Source of the DNA: a virus
DNA: 64,000 nt
Direction: 5' to 3' (one strand)
IMG/VR virus record: IMGVR_UViG_3300008448_000017
Location: 1 to 64,000 of that record
This document shows positions 1-7,695 of this stretch, in pieces. Made by a program: the position numbers and the translations under genes. A model generated the notes under the pieces. That model was not told where the DNA came from, ran no database searches, and saw only the letters and a list, made by a program, of their open reading frames with translations. Position 1 is the first letter of the stretch. Every line of letters starts with the position of its first letter.

Positions 1-191
1 TCCGGTGGGACAACTCTAATTACTACTCCATTTGCTCTAAATGTTCCACCTTGTTTAAGGAGTTTTTTAAACATTGTTTCGTGTTTGGGTTCCCAAGATT
101 TACTTGCCTCAAGTACAACTTGTTTTTCCACTATTGTACCATCAAATAGTATAATGGTTCCTTTTCTGATTGATTGTGGTGCTAGTGCCAT
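1..191 (-). CDS. Unidentified protein, 3' end cut by window edge
   Basis: The frame opens with ATG at 191 (MALAPQSIRKG...) and stays open for 63 codons until it leaves the window. The visible part alternates beta-like stretches (GTIILFDGTIVEKQVVLEA) with a lysine-rich segment and ends ...VVIRVVPP. I do not recognise the family. It is the last visible member of a run of tightly packed small genes, starting three bases after the stop of the 28-residue gene upstream of it. Confidence 0.6.
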   Translation of the reverse strand, partial: MALAPQSIRKGTIILFDGTIVEKQVVLEASKSWEPKHETMFKKLLKQGGTFRANGVVIRVVPP

Positions 192-193
192 AG

Positions 194-280
194 TTAAAAT
201 ATATCATTTAAATGTTCAGGGCAGTCATCTACTATATTTCGTTTCCACCAAAGTTTAATCTTTTCTAGTAATTTTTTCAT
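194..280 (-). CDS. 28-residue hypothetical protein
   Basis: Small frame MKKLLEKIKLWWKRNIVDD... whose start lies inside the end of the 33-residue gene before it and whose stop lies three bases from the next start. The close packing is the main support. The KLWWKRNIVDDCP core resembles small proteins I recall from marine T4-like phages, but no function is known. Confidence 0.45.
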   Translation of the reverse strand: MKKLLEKIKLWWKRNIVDDCPEHLNDIF

Positions 281-356
281 ATATATACATTATTAGTGCT
301 CCAATTATTGCAATTATGGAAAAACTCCATCCTATAGTGTTTAACATTTCAAACAT
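255..356 (-). CDS. 33-residue single-span membrane peptide
   Basis: The frame starts at 356 (MFEMLNTIGW) and has one hydrophobic helix, about residues 10-25 (FSIIAIIGALIMYIY), followed by a basic tail (EKITRKD). Its start overlaps the end of the 69-residue gene by eight bases and its end overlaps the next small gene. It could be an inner-membrane peptide of the phage; the function is unknown. Confidence 0.45.
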   Translation of the reverse strand: MFEMLNTIGWSFSIIAIIGALIMYIYEKITRKD

Positions 357-558
357 AGTGTATCTCTAGTTTATGGCTAGTTCCATATTGTATGCTTCTA
401 ACTTGATTTGTATTGTATAGTGGTTTGGCTTCATCCCAATTGTCGCTAAAAACTGGGTAGCCACCTTTCAAACCAGAAAATACTTGAGCGTATTCGTTTA
501 GTACGATAAATTCTGGTTCTTTAGGGTCGCGTAATTTTTTGTTTAAGATAGCCTTCAT
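349..558 (-). CDS. Hypothetical protein, 69 aa
   Basis: Begins directly after the stop of the gene at 559-864 with no spacer, so the two are translationally coupled. There is no membrane segment or recognised motif; it looks like a small soluble alpha/beta protein with a basic N-terminus (MKAILNKKLRDPKEP). I cannot assign a function. Confidence 0.6.
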   Translation of the reverse strand: MKAILNKKLRDPKEPEFIVLNEYAQVFSGLKGGYPVFSDNWDEAKPLYNTNQVRSIQYGTSHKLEIHYV

Positions 559-864
559 TTAGTCCTCGTCTGTGTACCATGTATCTACAATCTCTACAAA
601 CTTTGTATCATCTTCTTCATCTCTATATTCAGGGAGCAAACCAGCATTTTCAATTAGATTCCAAACACGATCTTTCCATTTGTCAATGTGTAGCCCTTCA
701 ACCTCTACTACTCCAGCCATTGTACACTCACCTAACAGGTTGATCAAATCCATTGATAGAGCATCAAACGCTTCAATGTCAAAACCATCTTTTTTACGGT
801 TTTTGTACATTTGCTTAATTGTTTCAAAACGGTTTGAAATCGGAAATTTTGTTTTACTTTTCAT
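559..864 (-). CDS. Hypothetical acidic protein, 101 aa
   Basis: Start chosen at 864 because it carries the recurrent AAAAGTTATG start context of this genome, with a GTATATTA promoter-like element about 30 bases upstream. The protein has a basic first 30 residues and a strongly acidic C-terminus (EYRDEEDDTKF...WYTDED). No family recognised. It is the first gene of a unit that continues into the small genes at the left edge. Confidence 0.65.
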   Translation of the reverse strand: MKSKTKFPISNRFETIKQMYKNRKKDGFDIEAFDALSMDLINLLGECTMAGVVEVEGLHIDKWKDRVWNLIENAGLLPEYRDEEDDTKFVEIVDTWYTDED

Positions 865-892
865 AACTTTTATTTTTTTAAATTTATACTAT

Positions 893-905
893 AATATACG
901 AATTC
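893..905 (-). promoter_or_regulatory. GTATATTA-type promoter
   Basis: The minus strand reads AAGAATTCGTATATTAT about 30 bases before an AAAAGTTATG start. The same TTCGTATATT core recurs before at least seven other genes in the window. Confidence 0.5.
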
Positions 906-929
906 TTTTACCAAATTCAAATTCCTCTT

Positions 930-1349
930 TTAAATAGGCTTATAGTTGTAGATAGAAATTACTTTTCTATTAAAATTGTCTGGGTGGAGTTTCAAAAGTG
1001 TGTTTAATGATTCATCTTTGTTATCCTCTGTAACGTCAACTATGGTAGTATCTTGGGCAATCTCACCATACTCATCTTTTACTTTATAGAAAACTTCATA
1101 TTGTCCAATAGCAAGGCCACCATCGCTTCTGAAATTGTCTTCTTTTACAACTCGGGTTAGTTGAGTGCGGTTTAACAATTTGATTTTACCTGTATCTGTT
1201 TTAACTTGTACTCCAACGTTTCCATTGTCATTTACTACTGTAAATCTTTGTCCTGCATGTAAAACTATTTCTCCGTTGTGGAATGTTTCCTCATTTAGCG
1301 CTTTTGATATTTCTTCTTTGATGAGTTTGCGTAATCCGTCTAATTTCAT
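930..1349 (-). CDS. Tagged small protein (N-terminal KEE-LNEE tag), 139 aa
   Basis: The N-terminus is an amphipathic helix, MKLDGLRKLIKEEISKALNE, also present with small changes on the proteins at 20055-20612 and 41649-42026. It ends in an LxE sequence, the type cleaved by the T4 prohead protease. The remaining ~115 residues are beta-rich (VLHAGQRFTVVNDNGNVGVQV, then a QYEVFYKVKDEYGE segment) with no family I know. A late-type promoter sits about nine bases before the ATG. I infer a protein packaged in the capsid; this is not shown directly. Confidence 0.65.
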   Translation of the reverse strand: MKLDGLRKLIKEEISKALNEETFHNGEIVLHAGQRFTVVNDNGNVGVQVKTDTGKIKLLNRTQLTRVVKEDNFRSDGGLAIGQYEVFYKVKDEYGEIAQDTTIVDVTEDNKDESLNTLLKLHPDNFNRKVISIYNYKPI

Positions 1350-1357
1350 GTTTTTGT

Positions 1358-1370
1358 TTATAAATATTAT
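1358..1370 (-). promoter_or_regulatory. Late-type promoter element
   Basis: The minus strand reads AATAATATTTATAAAC, about eight bases before the ATG at 1349. It overlaps the stop of the SWIM gene and matches the shared AATATTTATAATAAAA element. Confidence 0.55.
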
Positions 1371-1822
1371 TTACTTTCTACTTCTTTGATATGTTTACAT
1401 TTTCTATCCTTGGCTCTCCATACTCCAGGGCAATTACACTTTAGGGTACCATTTTTGTTTTCTGTAACAATATATGTTCCTCCTCCACTTGAGCTTTCAA
1501 ATTTCCACTCTCGTTTTTCAACAGGTGTAACTATTTCTACTTTAGATTCTTTTTGAATTTGTTGTTCTGTTTGTATTTCCACTATATCCTCCAATGTGGT
1601 TTGTGGATGGCATTCTATACCTACTGGGTATATCATTGTTTTGTCGATGAATCGAATGATTGTTTTGGGGAGGATATTGTGTTTGGCTACTTTGTATTTA
1701 AAGCGCTTACAGCCCGAGTGCACAATACCATCGCGTTGTGGATATATTTTAGCTTCTTCTGCGGTAACAATCGTTGTTTCTACGCGCCCGTCTTCAAATT
1801 CTAAATGTAGTTCAAATAACAT
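1367..1822 (-). CDS. SWIM zinc-finger protein, 151 aa
   Basis: The C-terminal third (about residues 108-148) has the SWIM pattern: TYIVTENKNGTLKCNCPGVW followed by KCKHI, giving CxC...CxH zinc ligands. SWIM domains usually bind DNA or proteins. The first 90 residues form an unknown beta-rich region (LFELHLEFEDGRVETTIVT). The start follows AAAAAGGTTATG with a TTCGTATATTC element upstream. It may be a DNA-binding regulator or recombination accessory protein; the domain call is firmer than the role. Confidence 0.7.
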   Translation of the reverse strand: MLFELHLEFEDGRVETTIVTAEEAKIYPQRDGIVHSGCKRFKYKVAKHNILPKTIIRFIDKTMIYPVGIECHPQTTLEDIVEIQTEQQIQKESKVEIVTPVEKREWKFESSSGGGTYIVTENKNGTLKCNCPGVWRAKDRKCKHIKEVESK

Positions 1823-1840
1823 AACCTTTTTATTTGCTTG

Positions 1841-1853
1841 AATATACGAAAGA
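1841..1853 (-). promoter_or_regulatory. GTATATT-type promoter
   Basis: The minus strand reads TTCTTTCGTATATTCAAG, 19 bases before the GGTTATG start of the SWIM gene. Confidence 0.5.
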
Positions 1854-1877
1854 AGAATATAGAAGCCTATTCCCTTT

Positions 1878-2216
1878 TTAAGAGATTACTAGAGAGTACA
1901 TTCCTGTTCCTCTTAAACGATAAGTAGTTCCTGTTACAGCTGGTGTTGGAGCAAAGGTAAAAGTAGAAGATCCAGGTTGCACTACAACAGAGGCAATATA
2001 TGATGAGGTTATCAAGTTCATAGATTCGGATACACTATATGTTCCTTTAAAGTTTGTTGGAGCAGTCGCGTCATAGAAACCTTGATCATTTCTTACAGTC
2101 TCCATTGTGAAATAAGAGGAAGCGGATGGGTTTGTAAAGGTAAATGTTTTTGTACCTGCTAGATTTTCTCCTATTGAGCCGGTTCCATATAACTGTTGGT
2201 AAGTGTAAGTTGCCAT
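1878..2216 (-). CDS. Putative virion surface protein, 112 aa
   Basis: Rich in Thr, Ser, Gly and aromatic residues with no charged helices (MATYTYQQLYGTGSIGENLA, ...STFTFAPTPAVTGTTYRLRG), the composition of an all-beta structural protein such as a decoration protein or fibre part. Its start overlaps the stop of the membrane protein upstream (TAATG). No homologue recognised; the virion call rests on composition only. Confidence 0.5.
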   Translation of the reverse strand: MATYTYQQLYGTGSIGENLAGTKTFTFTNPSASSYFTMETVRNDQGFYDATAPTNFKGTYSVSESMNLITSSYIASVVVQPGSSTFTFAPTPAVTGTTYRLRGTGMYSLVIS

Positions 2217-2581
2217 TAATCTCTAAAATTGTTATAAAATATTGTGAATGATCCTTTAAATACCATCATACATATTAAAGCTATAATCCATCCACAAATA
2301 AGAGCAATAGCTCCAAATAGAAATAGGGTACGAATCATTTTAAATAAATGCCATCCTTCTGTAAAGCCAACTAGTAAAGTAGAGGATAAAAAGAAACGTT
2401 CACCTTGGTTTCTGTCTCCATTTTTCCATTTGTTCCCTCCGGAAACAACAGGGTTCCAAAAGTTTGGGTTTGTATTTTTAAATATACTTTCCTCAAAACT
2501 GTGAGCTAAAGCATCCATTCCGGCTTCAGCTAAACCAGCTATAGTTAAAAACAATATAATCAAAAATACTCCAAGAAACAT
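2216..2581 (-). CDS. Membrane protein, 121 aa
   Basis: Two clear hydrophobic spans: residues 1-20 (FLGVFLIILFLTIAGLAEAG, signal-like) and about 85-110 (TLFLFGAIALICGWIIALICMMVF). A ~60-residue polar stretch between them contains NPNFWNPVVSGGNKWK. It lies in a run with another small membrane protein and a beta-rich protein. Unknown function; the resemblance is to phage membrane-associated accessory proteins generally. Confidence 0.6.
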   Translation of the reverse strand: MFLGVFLIILFLTIAGLAEAGMDALAHSFEESIFKNTNPNFWNPVVSGGNKWKNGDRNQGERFFLSSTLLVGFTEGWHLFKMIRTLFLFGAIALICGWIIALICMMVFKGSFTIFYNNFRD

Positions 2582-2582
2582 A

Positions 2583-2780
2583 TCAAAAATATTTTTTGTT
2601 TAAAATATACCAAACCAAAGAACCAATAAACCCTCCATAAGTAGCAACACCAGCTCCAATTCTAGGATACCAATCATCCAAATACCCACTGTCAAGCCAT
2701 TCAGGGTAAAGAAAAATTCCAACATATCCTAATCCAACTACGGGAATTAAATGAAATATATGTTTGAGGATTTTTGTCAT
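2583..2780 (-). CDS. Small membrane protein, 65 aa
   Basis: Two predicted membrane spans, residues 7-24 (IFHLIPVVGLGYVGIFLY) and 42-60 (GAGVATYGGFIGSLVWYIL), joined by an acidic aromatic loop (DSGYLDDWYPR). The start overlaps the previous gene's stop by four bases. The two-span size would suit a holin-like or inner-membrane peptide, but a better holin candidate lies at 42947-43156, so I leave it unassigned. Confidence 0.55.
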   Translation of the reverse strand: MTKILKHIFHLIPVVGLGYVGIFLYPEWLDSGYLDDWYPRIGAGVATYGGFIGSLVWYILNKKYF

Positions 2781-3103
2781 TTTTTCTTCTTTTTTTCTTC
2801 TAGTTCATTTAAATATTTTATTGCCTTTACAATTTCAGCACATTTTTCATATAGTTCATGTGCTTCATATTTAGGTAAATTCGTTTCCAACACGTATACA
2901 AAATCTTGTCTATCCACGGTCACATCCAATATCATCTCTTCTTCCTCTAAAAAGACAGATAGAGCGGGGATATGGCGTTTTCTCCCTTTAAGGTTTTTCA
3001 AGATGGTTTCTACAAGAGCTTGGGCAATTCGAATATCACCTTTCTCGACCATATTCTCAAATTCCTCACTGTTGTTAACTGAAAATTCTTCCATTTTTGT
3101 CAT
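2777..3103 (-). CDS. Hypothetical acidic helical protein, 108 aa
   Basis: The ATG lies one base after the stop of the 51-residue gene. The chain is mostly helical and acidic, ending in a lysine run (ELEEKKKKK). A central segment (SVFLEEEEMILDVTVDRQDF) could be a beta hairpin. Not recognised. The downstream overlap with the small membrane protein suggests an operon of accessory genes. Confidence 0.55.
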   Translation of the reverse strand: MTKMEEFSVNNSEEFENMVEKGDIRIAQALVETILKNLKGRKRHIPALSVFLEEEEMILDVTVDRQDFVYVLETNLPKYEAHELYEKCAEIVKAIKYLNELEEKKKKK

Positions 3104-3104
3104 A

Positions 3105-3260
3105 CTAAAATAATTTTAAAAACCCCGGGTCTATATCTTTTCCCTTTAGTTGTTGTAACTTCTCATCATTTTTCAAGATCTTGTCTGCTAAACGTTCCAA
3201 ATGTTTGGATTTTTGTTTTTCATAGTCTTTAACGATCTTGTTATGTTTTTTGTTTTTCAT
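3105..3260 (-). CDS. 51-residue basic helical protein
   Basis: Frame MKNKKHNKIVKDYEKQKSKH..., ending ...DIDPGFLKLF. It starts directly after a late-type element (AATATTTATCATTG) and stops one base before the next ATG. The protein is highly charged and probably a single long helix. No family recognised. Support is the promoter, the start spacing and the coupling to the following gene. Confidence 0.55.
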   Translation of the reverse strand: MKNKKHNKIVKDYEKQKSKHLERLADKILKNDEKLQQLKGKDIDPGFLKLF

Positions 3261-3266
3261 TTCAAT

Positions 3267-3279
3267 GATAAATATTGAA
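3267..3279 (-). promoter_or_regulatory. Late-type promoter element
   Basis: The minus strand reads TTTTCAATATTTATCATT, about seven bases before the ATG at 3260; it is one of the CAATATTTAT variants of the late element. Confidence 0.45.
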
Positions 3280-3282
3280 AAT

Positions 3283-3933
3283 CTACTTATAAGATACTAG
3301 TGAATATGGATCGTCACTATCATCTTTATCTTGCAATCCAAGCTCGCGTAACATTTTCATTTGATAGTCATCTAGTTTCATTTTTTCCTCCTCTAATTTC
3401 ATTGTAACTGAACCATGACCTTCAAGTTTTTTAATTTCATTTTCAGTAAATACTTGACCATAGAATAGGAAATAGCAATTATAGCAAAGGAGTTGAACAT
3501 TGTTTAATCCGTAGTGTTTTGTGTTTCCATCTTTAAAATGCATTATGAGAGGCATCTTATAGTCAGTTACTCGCCTTTCTCTAAAATCACAGTTACTACA
3601 GCATTCCTCTATCAAACCAGCTTCAACCATCCTATATTTTAGTTTTTCAGAGCTCCAATGCGAGGCATCTACTCTACCTTCAACAATATCTAGAATGGCT
3701 GGTTCTTTTTTATGGAAATTGGATTGTGTAATAAATTTTGGGATGCCTTTACCACTTTGGTTTTTGTGTATCTCAAACAAACTTAAACCCGTTTCCTCAT
3801 CTGTGTAAAATTTCATCCAAGGTTTCAAATGCTGGTAGGAACAGTTCAGGTAGCGAGCTGCAGCCTTAACAGATTTTGTTTTTTCCATTGCACTCAAAAT
3901 CTCAGGTTTGCTTAAGTCTCTTCTTTTAGGCAT
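3283..3933 (-). CDS. HTH plus HNH-like zinc protein, 216 aa
   Basis: Residues about 8-40 resemble a helix-turn-helix (SKPEILSAMEKTKSVKAAARYL). About residues 112-160 carry an HNH-like zinc core: ECCSNCDF, then PLIMHFKDGNTKHYGLNNVQ, then LLCYNCYFLF, which supplies two CxxC pairs and the central His/Asn-rich segment. The C-terminus is a charged helix. Proteins of this type in T4-like phages are annotated as HNH endonucleases. Unlike the four homing endonucleases here it has no late promoter and starts one base into the DksA-like gene's stop, so it may be a resident regulator. Confidence 0.6.
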   Translation of the reverse strand: MPKRRDLSKPEILSAMEKTKSVKAAARYLNCSYQHLKPWMKFYTDEETGLSLFEIHKNQSGKGIPKFITQSNFHKKEPAILDIVEGRVDASHWSSEKLKYRMVEAGLIEECCSNCDFRERRVTDYKMPLIMHFKDGNTKHYGLNNVQLLCYNCYFLFYGQVFTENEIKKLEGHGSVTMKLEEEKMKLDDYQMKMLRELGLQDKDDSDDPYSLVSYK

Positions 3934-4211
3934 TATTCTTCGTCGGGGATATCGTTAATGTTGAGTTTGGATGGTTCTTCATCGTGTTCCTCTATTTTAT
4001 CAAATCTTGCTTTTTGTTGAGATTTCAAATATTTTTCATATTGGTCATCCTCTAAAAACATCACTTCATTACATGTATGGTCTTTTTCTCCTAATGTAAC
4101 AATAATTCCCTTTTTAGCTCCTGTTGTAGAACAATCAACACATGTTCTAGTTCCAGGTAGTGCTTTTAGGCGTAGTGGATTAATCTCATCTTGACAGTGG
4201 ATACATTTCAT
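3933..4211 (-). CDS. DksA/TraR-like zinc-finger protein, 92 aa
   Basis: The N-terminal 30 residues, MKCIHCQDEINPLRLKALPG followed by TRTCVDC, match the C4 zinc finger of DksA/TraR proteins (CxxC-x17-CxxC with the conserved I-x-P-x-R-L-x-A-x-P). The long coiled coil of true DksA is missing, and the C-terminus is an acidic tail. DksA-type proteins bind RNA polymerase, so a transcription role is plausible but inferred. Start context AAAATAAAAGTTATG. Confidence 0.7.
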   Translation of the reverse strand: MKCIHCQDEINPLRLKALPGTRTCVDCSTTGAKKGIIVTLGEKDHTCNEVMFLEDDQYEKYLKSQQKARFDKIEEHDEEPSKLNINDIPDEE

Positions 4212-4216
4212 AACTT

Positions 4217-4600
4217 TTATTTTAATTTATTTAGGTAAGTGTATAATTGGTTTGTATTTGTTATAATGGTACCTTTTCCATTTTCATCTATCATATTGTA
4301 TGCTTTCCCTTCCAATAATTTTCTTTCCCCACACCACCATAAAATGATTCCTCCTTTTAAAGGGCCATATGCTTTTACAATTAGGTTTTCTATTAGCTGG
4401 AAGTATGGGTCTTCATATCTTATCATATCAACTCCCAAATCCAATAGGGCCTGTGAGCGATCATCCAATGTTGTAAGTGTATCAACCATAACCATAAAGA
4501 ATTTTTTATCGCGTTTGGTAACGGATTTTTTATTTTCACTTACACTTACACCTTTCCCAGCAAATTCTTCTAGATTTTTGATATATATGTCCATAATCAT
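4217..4600 (-). CDS. Hypothetical protein, about 125 aa
   Basis: Two possible starts (4600, MIMDIY; or 4594, MDIYIKN). No known motif; a central segment (RYEDPYFQLIENLIVKAYG, then GIILWWCGERKLLEGKAYNM) looks like a compact alpha/beta fold. It lies between the 52-residue protein and the DksA-like gene in one transcription unit. Function unknown. Confidence 0.6.
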   Translation of the reverse strand: MIMDIYIKNLEEFAGKGVSVSENKKSVTKRDKKFFMVMVDTLTTLDDRSQALLDLGVDMIRYEDPYFQLIENLIVKAYGPLKGGIILWWCGERKLLEGKAYNMIDENGKGTIITNTNQLYTYLNKLK

Positions 4601-4603
4601 GTT

Positions 4604-4762
4604 TTAGATTTCTTTGATTTCAAATATTTGAAGGAATTCTTTTTGATCCAATTGTTTAATTTGAGATATTAAATGGATAGCTTCTTGGAGATTGCTTGCT
4701 TTTATTTTTCCTTGTGGTTCTCTTTTAGAATCAAATTTGCTATAATAAATATAAACTTTCAT
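4604..4762 (-). CDS. 52-residue hypothetical protein
   Basis: Frame MKVYIYYSKFDSKREPQGK..., with the AAAAGTTATG start context and a TTTGTATATTG element 18-28 bases upstream, ending three bases before the next start. Beta strand, then a helix (SNLQEAIHLISQIKQLD), is all that can be inferred. It heads the unit running left from the terminator of the glycan island. Confidence 0.6.
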   Translation of the reverse strand: MKVYIYYSKFDSKREPQGKIKASNLQEAIHLISQIKQLDQKEFLQIFEIKEI

Positions 4763-4779
4763 AACTTTTAATTTTCTTC

Positions 4780-4792
4780 AATATACAAAAAA
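4780..4792 (-). promoter_or_regulatory. GTATATT-type promoter
   Basis: The minus strand reads TTTTTTGTATATTGAAG, 18 bases before the AAAAGTTATG start of the 52-residue gene, directly after the terminator hairpin of the glycan island. Confidence 0.5.
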
Positions 4793-4797
4793 TATTT

Positions 4798-4815
4798 TTA
4801 AAAGACAAGTCTTTT
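4798..4815 (-). terminator. Terminator at end of glycan island
   Basis: The minus strand reads AAAAGACTTGTCTTTT (7-bp stem, 2-base loop) followed by an AAAAATATTTTTT tract. The stop codon of the last glycosyltransferase lies within the hairpin. Confidence 0.55.
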
Positions 4816-5569
4816 ATATAAATTTTAAATTTGTTAAAGGATCATGTTTGATATGAGTTCCCCACTTATATTTAGCATACATATGACCGTTTTGCTCTGC
4901 TTGTTGTCTTTTTTCCCCATTTGTGGAGGCAGAGGCAAAATGATAGAAGTGGCAATTCCATGTTCGAATCATTTTAAGTCCACTCAATTGACATTTCAAA
5001 AAGAAATCCCAGTCAGCAACCATACCCATCTGGTAGTTCTCATCCCATCCTCCTACTTTCAAGTAATCTATTTTAGACATAAAGATAGGTAAAGTAGAGC
5101 CACATTCCTCCACTTTACCACCAGAGGCGTAGTGGTATTCAAATAATCTAAATTTTTCCAAGTCAAATGTTTGTGGTTCTGTTCCAAGATCCTCTATGAT
5201 GAATTGCTTGAACATTGAAGGGTAAGGCTCTATTTGATTAGGTGATATTACTGCTCCTTCTTGCCAATCATCCTCTAATGTTGTATCCCAAAAGCGAGGA
5301 AACACATTATCGTCATTCACTATTAATATTTTCTCGTGTTGAGCGTTGTATACACCCAAATTTGTTCCCCTACATAAGCCAACATTTTCCTCTAAATTTA
5401 GAATGTCTATATGTTCAGAATATTTTTCAAGTACTTCTTTGTTTATGTCATAAAAACCATCCACAACAACAATAATTTGGTTTTTGTTCTGTTGACCCTC
5501 AATTGCTGAACGTAAACACAAATCTAGCATTTCTGGTGATTTGTAAGTTGGTATAATTACAGATATCAT
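4814..5569 (-). CDS. GT-A family 2 glycosyltransferase, 251 aa
   Basis: Classic GT2 start (MISVIIPTYKSPEMLDLCLR, nucleotide-binding strand), then IIVVVDGF, NVGLCRGTNLGV, and the DxD-type metal site in ILIVNDDNVFP (about residues 85-92). A later GGWDENYQMGMVADWDFFLK segment is the usual acceptor-side motif carrying the acidic catalytic residue. It would transfer a sugar from an NDP-sugar in the cytoplasm. It overlaps the upstream glycosyltransferase by four bases and is the last gene of the island. Confidence 0.85.
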   Translation of the reverse strand: MISVIIPTYKSPEMLDLCLRSAIEGQQNKNQIIVVVDGFYDINKEVLEKYSEHIDILNLEENVGLCRGTNLGVYNAQHEKILIVNDDNVFPRFWDTTLEDDWQEGAVISPNQIEPYPSMFKQFIIEDLGTEPQTFDLEKFRLFEYHYASGGKVEECGSTLPIFMSKIDYLKVGGWDENYQMGMVADWDFFLKCQLSGLKMIRTWNCHFYHFASASTNGEKRQQAEQNGHMYAKYKWGTHIKHDPLTNLKFI

Positions 5570-6258
5570 ATTTTACCCCAGTTTATGGTTGGTGAAAGCA
5601 TATTCCCTTCTACGTGTGTTGAATATCCAGGAACACAAGATATTAAGTTGGATCCAATGCTCCAAAGGTGAGTAAATTTATCGTGGTCTTTTGTCCATTT
5701 TTCAACTAAATCGCAATATTGAACATGGATATCAAAATGTTGTTTTAACGTTTTAAATTTACAAGCATATGTGTTTGTGGTTGAGGGTGTTGTACGCCAA
5801 TGAATTGTAGGGGTTGCTATGATTTTGGATTGTAGAGATTCATACATTGGGAGATAGTATTTGTCTGGGTGGTCATATAGGGTGTAGTAATCTGCTCCTA
5901 TATATTCAAATCCTTCAAGTAAAATATCTACCCATCCGGGTTTATGTAGGTAATCGTCTTCTAGAAAATATATAATATCTTCATCACTATAGTTTTGCTC
6001 TATAACATAGTTTAAAAGGTTTAAGAATGATTGAGCATCGTTTCCTCCTTTTACAGATACTTTATTTACGTTTTTACCATTTAGAAAATGTTCTTCAATA
6101 CTACCATTCCCCGAGTCATGGAATGCTGTATATTCTACTCTGTTATCTAGAGTTGAGATAAGCGAGTCAAATATTTTTTCCCTGTCAAACCAATCGGGGC
6201 GTGGTTTGTTGTGTGAGTTTGAGGAGAAATTACAGTGACGTTGAAATACTCGTATCAT
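5566..6258 (-). CDS. GT-A-like glycosyltransferase, 230 aa
   Basis: The central motif DIIYFLEDDYLHKPGW (about residues 95-110) is a DxD-type metal site preceded by a hydrophobic strand, as in GT-A folds. The N-terminus (RVFQRHCNFSSNSHNKPRP) is that of a phage and bacterial family usually annotated as glycosyltransferase or hypothetical. Substrate unknown. The four-base overlaps with both neighbours show tight coupling in the island. Confidence 0.65.
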   Translation of the reverse strand: MIRVFQRHCNFSSNSHNKPRPDWFDREKIFDSLISTLDNRVEYTAFHDSGNGSIEEHFLNGKNVNKVSVKGGNDAQSFLNLLNYVIEQNYSDEDIIYFLEDDYLHKPGWVDILLEGFEYIGADYYTLYDHPDKYYLPMYESLQSKIIATPTIHWRTTPSTTNTYACKFKTLKQHFDIHVQYCDLVEKWTKDHDKFTHLWSIGSNLISCVPGYSTHVEGNMLSPTINWGKI

Positions 6259-7109
6259 AAATTAAAATATTTAAAAATTTTTTCAAAGGTTAATTTTACA
6301 TCAGTTTGTTGTTGAGTTTCTAGATTTTGTAGGTGATCAATTAATAGATGCCTAGTTGAATTAGCATATTCTAAATCATCCATCCCATAAGCTATCCCAT
6401 ATTTAAAAGCAGGTTGTGTTTGAACGATTGTTTCCTTTGAAACATCTTTATAAGGTACAATTATACTTTCACACCCACACTGAGCTGCTAAAACATTTAA
6501 ATAAGTTTCAGTATCATAACTATAAAATCTTTTACAAGTATTAAATAAATTTATTAAATTTTCATCAGAAGTGTTATATTGGATTTCTATTGAATTTGGG
6601 GGGTGAATTGGTTGGAGGGAATTTTTTTCGTTTGATTTTTTTCTGTAGGTAAAGCAAGCATCTATTTTTCGTTCTAGTCCGTAATCTTTAAAAGTATCTA
6701 GTTTAGGATCTATTATATGTAAGTAATTTGGTTCCCTTAACCCATCATAAAAATGTTCATGGAAATACAACCAATAATCATTTTCACTCCAAGTAACAAT
6801 ATTGTTATCGTATTGTGGAAGGTGGTGGTGGTTTAAAATATATCTAACTATGTTTTCCCCCCCAAAAGGATTACCAGGTTCAATTTCGGGATATATTACT
6901 ATATCAGTTTCTGGGTTTATAGAGTCTGCTATTTTAGTTGAGTAATTTTCATTTAAAATGAAGTAATCTATAGGACCGTTTAATTTTAAAGTAGGGTATA
7001 AACTAGCATCATATCCTAAATTATTCAACATATGACACAGTTTATGAAGTACTATAACCCCACCAATGGAAGGGGAATATGAAGGTGCGGCTATTATTAT
7101 TTTATTCAT
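6255..7109 (-). CDS. GT-B-like glycosyltransferase, 284 aa
   Basis: Start set at 7109 (MNKIIIAAPSYSPSIGGVIV), which gives the glycine-rich first loop of GT4 proteins (PSIGGVIVLHKLCHMLNNLG) at the right place. The C-terminal part (YDTETYLNVLAAQCGCESII...YGIAYG) resembles the nucleotide-sugar-binding half of GT-B enzymes. It is shorter than typical GT4 (~370 aa) and the middle is unlike well-known members. Sugar and acceptor are unknown. Confidence 0.65.
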   Translation of the reverse strand: MNKIIIAAPSYSPSIGGVIVLHKLCHMLNNLGYDASLYPTLKLNGPIDYFILNENYSTKIADSINPETDIVIYPEIEPGNPFGGENIVRYILNHHHLPQYDNNIVTWSENDYWLYFHEHFYDGLREPNYLHIIDPKLDTFKDYGLERKIDACFTYRKKSNEKNSLQPIHPPNSIEIQYNTSDENLINLFNTCKRFYSYDTETYLNVLAAQCGCESIIVPYKDVSKETIVQTQPAFKYGIAYGMDDLEYANSTRHLLIDHLQNLETQQQTDVKLTFEKIFKYFNL

Positions 7110-7110
7110 T

Positions 7111-7695
7111 TTATTTTTTAGCGGGAGTACCAACATAAACCCCAGATTCTACAATATCTTTTACTACTCCAGCATTTAAGCCAATAGTAGATAAATTATG
7201 TATAGATATTTTTTGTTTAATGGATGCATTAGTTCCTATATAAACGCAATCATGTATTCTACAGTTACCTGATATTTTAGCTCCAGGAGCTGTAGTGAAA
7301 TAGTCTCCTATTTCACAATCATGGCCTATAGTGGTTTGAAGGTTCAGATGTGCATGATCTCCAACAACAATATTTGTTGTTAAAATACACCCAACACATA
7401 CAATACTACCTTTTCCAATTTGTACATCATTTCCCAAAATTTGAGCGGATTGATGTATAAAAGTAAAGTATTGAGTTTCTTTAGGTAAACGTTGAACCAT
7501 ATTAAACCTATCTTTAGGGTCACCAATTGCAACTAAAGCTTCATGTCTTGTTGGATCAAATTCAGATAGAGGGAATATATGCTCACTATTTTCTTTCCAA
7601 TACTGGTCATCTATAAAGCATTTCATGATGGGATTTCCCATATGAGCCTTTATTTCTCTAGCAAACCCACCTGCTCCTATTAATACTTTTTCCAT
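7111..7695 (-). CDS. NeuD/PglD-like sugar O- or N-acyltransferase, 194 aa
   Basis: The N-terminal Rossmann-like segment (MEKVLIGAGGFAREIKAHM) is followed from about residue 80 by left-handed beta-helix hexapeptide repeats (IGKGSIVCVGCILTTNIVVG, then LQTTIGHDCEIGDY, ...VYIGTNASI, ...GVYVGTPAK). A conserved His in TIGHDCEIGD fits the catalytic base of this family. It should acylate an amino or hydroxyl sugar. It lies beside a DegT-like aminotransferase, the usual partner for making acylamino sugars. Confidence 0.85.
   Translation of the reverse strand: MEKVLIGAGGFAREIKAHMGNPIMKCFIDDQYWKENSEHIFPLSEFDPTRHEALVAIGDPKDRFNMVQRLPKETQYFTFIHQSAQILGNDVQIGKGSIVCVGCILTTNIVVGDHAHLNLQTTIGHDCEIGDYFTTAPGAKISGNCRIHDCVYIGTNASIKQKISIHNLSTIGLNAGVVKDIVESGVYVGTPAKK

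Noticed and set aside
2751-3113. Plus-strand open frames over the small genes at the left
   Set aside because: They mirror minus-strand genes with good overlaps, and no plus-strand gene elsewhere in the window has support.
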